64,000 nucleotides of DNA from Diplosphaera chodatii. Its lineage: Eukaryota; Chlorophyta; Trebouxiophyceae; Prasiolales; Stichococcaceae. Location: positions 310,001-374,000 of the forward strand of contig JAALGY010000053.1 of NCBI GenBank assembly GCA_032358165.1, written 5' to 3'. The position numbers and the translations under genes are program-made. The notes beneath the pieces were generated by a model. That model made no database searches. It was not told where the DNA came from and was given only the letters and a program-made list of their open reading frames with translations. This document shows positions 59,348 through 64,000 of the stretch, piece after piece; within the stretch, counting starts at the first letter, position 1, and each line of letters starts with the position of its first letter.

Positions 59348-60040
59348 GATGCCTGGTGGCAGCACAGGAGGCTCCTGATGCTAGCGACTTTGAAAACAAT
59401 GTGTCGCACTGCACTGGCGGTCAGGCTTTACAACAAGCGGCCTGCTGCCGATCTGCATCTGACGCAGCGAAGCACCTGCCAGATTGCTGTACCAGTGCCA
59501 GCCAGCCCCTCAAACGGCCTCCGGATCGATCGGAGCAGTGTGCACAGTAGTTCGTGTAGCGTGTTGCGTGTACGTGGGCCGGTGAGCGTCAGAGTCATGG
59601 GCACGCGGCGAAAGGCGCGGTAGTGGCCACTACTGATTCGAAGAAGGGTTGTCTCTGCAAATATTCGGCGGTGTCATTGGACTGGACAAACTGTCGCTAT
59701 TAGCGTTTCGTGCGAGTGGTTCGCCAAATATCAAATGCAAGCACATTGACGAGCACGACGCTGTCATCATGACGTCTGAGGCCGCACACACTAGATTGCT
59801 CGCATGATATCGAGCAACACTGTAGGATGGCGCACGCATTATGAGCCACTTGCGGTCCGTGCCGTCTTCCTTGACATTGCAGTGCCGGCGGCAAGCGCAT
59901 AATCTATGTACTGCTCCACATCTGTTTGTACAGCCTGACAGTGATGGCTATCGGACACAGTCAAAGCCTGGGCGAGCACACCACAGGCACACGAAACTAG
60001 CATACTGGTACACACTGGATTGTTGTGCCGGAATCCCCAA
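59348..60040. other. gap between helicase stop and zinc-finger gene start
   Basis: 693 bases; presumed promoter of the zinc-finger gene and 3' UTR of the helicase. No gene or RNA recognised. Confidence 0.35.
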
Positions 60041-63000
60041 TCAGCCGGGCTCTTCATCGTCCCAGTCAAGCGCTGCCGCATAGTTGGCCATCATGTTGCT
60101 GTCGGCAGCGTTTGCCGGCGTTGGCTGCAGCCCCAGCTGCACCGCATCCCGCACCAGTCAGACATGCACGCTGTCTCCATGCAATAGCATAGGGGCAGCT
60201 GCAAGACGAGCAGTCAGATATGTTGGAGGCGGGCGCAGCAATGTTCGGTTGCTGATGGCGGGTGGCACCTCGTCAAAGAATGTTGGCCCGACGCCCGAGT
60301 CGTTGTAGCGCAGCGGCACAGCGCCGCCGCCGAGCTGGTCGGGCAGCCGCTGCTTCCGCTTCTTGTGCTTCCGCGGCTTCTGCCCCTGCAGGCGCCATGA
60401 CACCTTCGAGGCTAGGTGCATGGGGGCCACCCGTACGGCCCTGTTCCAGCATGCCAAGCACAGTTTATATCTCCTAGCTCAAACCCTGCTTTCAACATAC
60501 CTGGTGCCGCTGCTTTGCTGGCTGCACAGGCAGCAGGCTTGGGCCCTGAATCTGTCGCTGGGCCTGCGGCTGCCCAACGGGTGCTGCAGCGCCGCCATCT
60601 GCGTCAGCGCGGCTGTCGCTTGCAAGGCCGTCCTTTTGACGCTCTGCACTAGCGCGGGCCTCGGCTGCAGGGCGCAGCTCGCCTGGCTCTGCCAGCTCGC
60701 CAGATTCTGGCGAGGACGGCGGCTGATAGGGAGTGCTGTCTGCCACACGCCCCCCAGCGGCTGCAGCAGGAGCGTCAGGGTCCAGGGCTGGCCGCCGTCT
60801 GTCAGCAGCCGGCTGCTGCTGCTGCCCCAGCGGGACCCCATCGGGTCTGACACTGGTGCGCACCCTGTGCCTGGGTTGCCGGCCGCGGCTCGAGCTGCCT
60901 CGCAGCCGGTGGCTGCCCTTCTGCTGCTGCGGCTCAGGCGGCGGCTGTGCTGCTGCAGAAGATCCATCCTGTGCATCTCCACCCGCAGCAACTGCATCCA
61001 GGTCGTCCAGCTGCTGCTGCTGCACTGTCTGGGGCACCCCAGCAGGCGGAGGGCTGTACGACCTGGGCATCTCTGGCATGGCTGCAGTGGTTGCAAGCGG
61101 TGGGCTGTAGGACCGCGGCATTTCTGCTGCAGCCGCCGCAGCCGCCAATTGCACTGTGTCCGGTACCTCTGCCGGAAGGGGGTCGGCTTGTGCTGCTGTG
61201 CTGGGCTGTGCTGTGTCCGCAGTGCCTGACGGTCTGAGCCGCTGCCGCGGGTCGGCGGGTGCAGCCGGCGGCTGCTTCGCCCGGCGGCGGGGGTCTGAGG
61301 GCACGGCTGCTGGTTGCAGGCGCTGCCGCCGGGGGTCCGAGACCTCTGCAAGAGCCGCAGGCTGCTGCAGGGTGGGCTGCTGCTGCTGGGGCGGCGGCTG
61401 TTCCGGAAGCTGTTGCCGCTGCCGATGCTGGTCACGCTGCTGCTGCTGCTGCAGCTGCGCCTGCTGCTGGTCGAAGGGCTGCTGGTCGGGGAACAGGCTG
61501 CGGGCCGAGGCATCTTCAATGAGCACACCCCGCTGTACCGCGTCCCTGCGTCGTGCAAACAAACCACATGTACAAATGGTGATCAAGGTTGCCTGCATAT
61601 TTGGTGGCTTCAATGAGACGGCCGTGCGCTCTGCAAGGCCCATTCTGCATGTGTGCGCTGGATGTAACATGTTCTCACTCGACCAGGGCGTCCCAGACGT
61701 CCGAGGAGCGCAGCGTCGCGGCGTTGCCGCACACCCACAGCGCCCGCTTCGCCCGGGTGATGGCCTGGCAGCAGGAATGGTCATGCTCGTTCGACCGTTC
61801 AGGGTGTAACAAACATCGCTGAGGGGACATGCATGTCCTTGATGTCATGACACACCTTGGATCAACATATAGCATGGCACGTCTGCAAGCTTCACTCCGC
61901 ATTAGCACTCTCACATCCACAGCCTCGCAGTTGCCACGCAGGACACCCTAAACCCTAAACCCTGCCTCACGCACCACGTTGAGGCGGCGCAGGTCGGAGA
62001 CGAAGCCCACGTTGCGGGGGCCGCCGGCGTCGCGGGACGCCCGCACGCAGGACAGCATGACCACGTCCAGCTGCTTGCCCTGGAACGAGTCCACCGTCTC
62101 GATCATCACCTGCGCAGGAGCATGCTGACACGCACTTTGATGCCTTGATATGTGAGGCATCGGAGCTCAGTGTGTCGGACCAGGGCCACCAAGGTTCGGT
62201 ATGGCAGCTCAACATTGACGGTGCCGGTGCCACCATGATCGATGTGGTGTCCGCTTTTGGGCATTGACGCTTCTCGCGCACCTCCTTGGCGGCCGCCTCG
62301 CCCACCGCCCTGCGGAATGCCGCGCGCAGCACGCCCACCTGTGCAATGCAGATCGGAGTTCTCAGTATACACACGCATCATCATTGCGTGGGTGTTGCTC
62401 AAGGGTGTTGACTTGCTGTGTGGTACTGCCTGATGACGCTGTCCCGATGTCAGCAAGGTGTGCGCAAGGGGGCATACTACATGAAGAGCTCAGTCGTGCC
62501 TGCGCCTTGTAGAAGGTGATGACGCCGACGGCGCAGCCGCGCTTGAGGCGGCCCTCCGCAGCCGCCCGCAGCAGCACCGCCCGCAGCTCCGCAAACAGCG
62601 CCGCCGCCAGCTCCGCCTCCTCCTGTGGGGCAGACACCAGGGATGGGTAATGCATTTATGTTGTGTCAGGTATCTCGAATCACTCTACTCACCAAGAGTT
62701 TACGCGGGAGCGGACTGCCGAGACGGCCATAGCCCGTATGGTGGTGGCACCAGCAGCAGATCGTTCGGCCAACAACCGGCGACGTCCCCAGTGCTGCTGC
62801 ATGCCGAACAGTGGGTGGCACCCAATACTGCGATCACTGCTGCCTGCGGCCCACCATCAGCCAGCAGCACAGACACGAAGCCCACTTCAGTGCTGCTCAC
62901 ATGCGTGTGCAGATGACTCACCCTGTTGGTCTTGGACCTGCTGCCGCCGCCGCCGCCGGCCTCGCGGCCGCCGGCCACATCGAAGAACACGTACGGTTTT

Positions 63001-64000
63001 AGCAGCGGCGCCTCGTAGAACACCTCCGGCGCCGCGTCCCTGACGTTCGGCCCGTCTTGCAGCGCATTGTCGTAGAAGTACTGCAGCAGAGCAGCACAGC
63101 GCTTGCTTCGGTCGGGTTATGCAATTCTGCAGGTTTCCCTGGAAGGCGGCATGTACACGTGGCACTGCAGAGGCAGGTGCCCCCAGATTGGGAGTAGGGC
63201 AGAGGTCGCACTCGGGAAGGGAACTCCCGGATGAAGGGGTGCATGCGGTACTGCACAGACAGCATCTGCGCTGCCGCCGGCGCCCCACCCTGCAGGATAT
63301 TCAACAAGGTGCTGACGGCAGAATTCAGCGGTTTTGCCAGACATTGAGGGATGGTAATTGTTGGTGTTTGTTGCAAGCAGGTGCAGTACACACCACTTGG
63401 GATCGCAACATTTAACACATTCAGATCCGTGCCTGAAGGCGCTCGAACAGCGAGCGGGCCAGCGACAGCTTCTGCGCGACCAGCGACTTGACGGTTGCCG
63501 GCAGCTGCTTTGGGTCGCCCACCAGCACCACCCTGCAGCATGAAAAACTGACTTGGGACATAATTTGCTGTCTGATGGTGCACACAGGACGCTCAGGTGC
63601 ACCTTTGACACATTAGTCAGCTGCAGTTGCGTCCAAAACTCGACCCGTCATCACTCGGGACAGACACAAGCGTGCTGGTCAAGCTGCACTGCCAGACGCG
63701 CACTGCTTGCAGCCGAAGGCGAAGGCCTGCAGGTTGGCGAGCTCCGTGGCCTGCGCCGCCTCGTCAATCAGGACCGTCTCGAAGCGCGCGCTGCCCAGCC
63801 GGTCGAACACCTGCGAACCTTAAGGAGTTCGGTGAGTGGAACGCCCAATCGTGCCAGGCACGTTTAGGCGTGCTGATCTCCTTGGGATGCTGCACTGCAT
63901 GGGCTCGGCAGGCATGTCGCCTGCGTGACATGCATGCGCATGGCGCAGAGGTTTGCGCACCTTCCGGCCGGTCGACGACAGGGTGGTGAACACCATCTCC
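60041..64000 (-). CDS. SEN1/UPF1-like superfamily 1 helicase, C-terminal half (5' end off the window)
   Basis: Exons: 63961-64000 (continues right), 63704-63810, 63432-63532, 63212-63289, 62922-63080, 62500-62622, 62282-62338, 61975-62109, 61679-61764, 60501-61545, 60269-60403, 60041-60136; about 720 residues in view. Helicase motifs in order: TTLSSTG (Ic-like), LIDEAAQATE (II), VVLVGDPKQLPATV (III), MLSVQYRMHPFI (IV), ETVDSFQGKQLDVV (V) and NVAITRAKRALWV (VI). This is the UPF1/SEN1 branch; with VQYRMHP and RRLNVAITRA the SEN1/MAA3 type acting on R-loops, transcription termination or RNA processing is likeliest. The 350-residue tail is Gln/Pro/Ala-rich with repeated SDPRR/ADPRQ and MPRSYSPP motifs, then a Lys/Arg-rich KPRKHKKRKQRL and an acidic end LDWDDEEPG. 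Two introns begin GC. The Walker A motif lies outside the window. Exon ends near 63432 may be off by one base. Confidence 0.9.
61946..61963. repeat. telomere-type repeat next to a helicase 5' splice site
   Basis: ccctaaaccctaaaccct, i.e. agggtttagggtttaggg on the gene's sense strand, starting 11 bases inside the intron that follows exon 61975-62109 (donor gtgcgtgaggc). Confidence 0.9.

Noticed and set aside
60273..60461. Alternative frame through the penultimate helicase exon (AEAAEAQEAEAAAARPARRR)
   Set aside because: The other frame (KPRKHKKRKQRL ... VGPTFFDE) joins in phase to both neighbours and to a sensible C-terminus.

Overview
This is nuclear DNA of a GC-rich, intron-dense photosynthetic eukaryote, most likely a chlorophyte green alga of the Chlorella/Coccomyxa kind. 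The reasons are split genes with short exons and GT/TGCAG introns (about 130 placed by matching reading phase across exons), an oxidosqualene cyclase with cycloartenol-synthase residues, a plant-like histidyl-tRNA synthetase with a long N-terminal extension, a peroxisomal uricase, and plant-type telomere heptamers (TTTAGGG/CCCTAAA) inside introns. There is no sign of bacterial or organellar organisation. The genus is inference; all exon joins come from reading the DNA and have not been tested against transcripts.

Layout. 0-7 kb: 3' part of a CWC27-type spliceosomal cyclophilin (-), a TMCO1-type ER membrane protein (+), and a disordered basic nuclear-type protein (-). 7.6-13.4 kb: a triple-KH RNA-binding protein (-), a Cgr1/CCDC86-like nucleolar protein (+), and single-exon uricase (-). 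13.7-18.8 kb: an 18-exon cycloartenol synthase (+). 19-25.2 kb: an F-box/leucine-rich gene (-), then a tandem duplication that carries a broken piece of the cyclase and a second, stop-containing copy of the F-box/leucine-rich gene. 25.2-29.1 kb: a 14-exon family 1 glycosidase (-). 29.6-31.7 kb: the 23-kDa two-cluster iron-sulfur subunit of mitochondrial complex I (+). 33-33.6 kb: a small secreted cysteine-containing protein (-). 34.3-40.6 kb: 18-exon histidyl-tRNA synthetase (+). 41-42.4 kb: a leucine-rich protein (-). 43-45.2 kb: a Nudix protein (+). 45.3-53.1 kb: a 23-exon gene for an unrecognised protein of about 1143 residues (+). 53.7-54.5 kb: a small protein with a CaaX box (+). 55.2-59.3 kb: two neighbouring genes (-), each with a pair of matrin-type zinc fingers. 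60-64 kb: the C-terminal half of a SEN1/UPF1-like helicase (-), cut by the window end.

The genes are a typical eukaryotic housekeeping mixture, not an operon or a metabolic cluster. Several serve RNA metabolism (CWC27, KH protein, Cgr1-like protein, helicase, perhaps the zinc-finger pair). Several neighbours are divergent pairs sharing 340-700 bp of upstream DNA.

Most interesting: (1) the tandem duplication, with base-resolution junctions inside a cyclase exon and the last glycosidase exon; (2) the paired matrin-finger genes, which share finger spacing, linker and an intron position; (3) telomere-type repeats lying within about 10-30 bases of splice sites; (4) six GC-AG introns, four of them in one gene; (5) 14-base microexons in two unrecognised genes.
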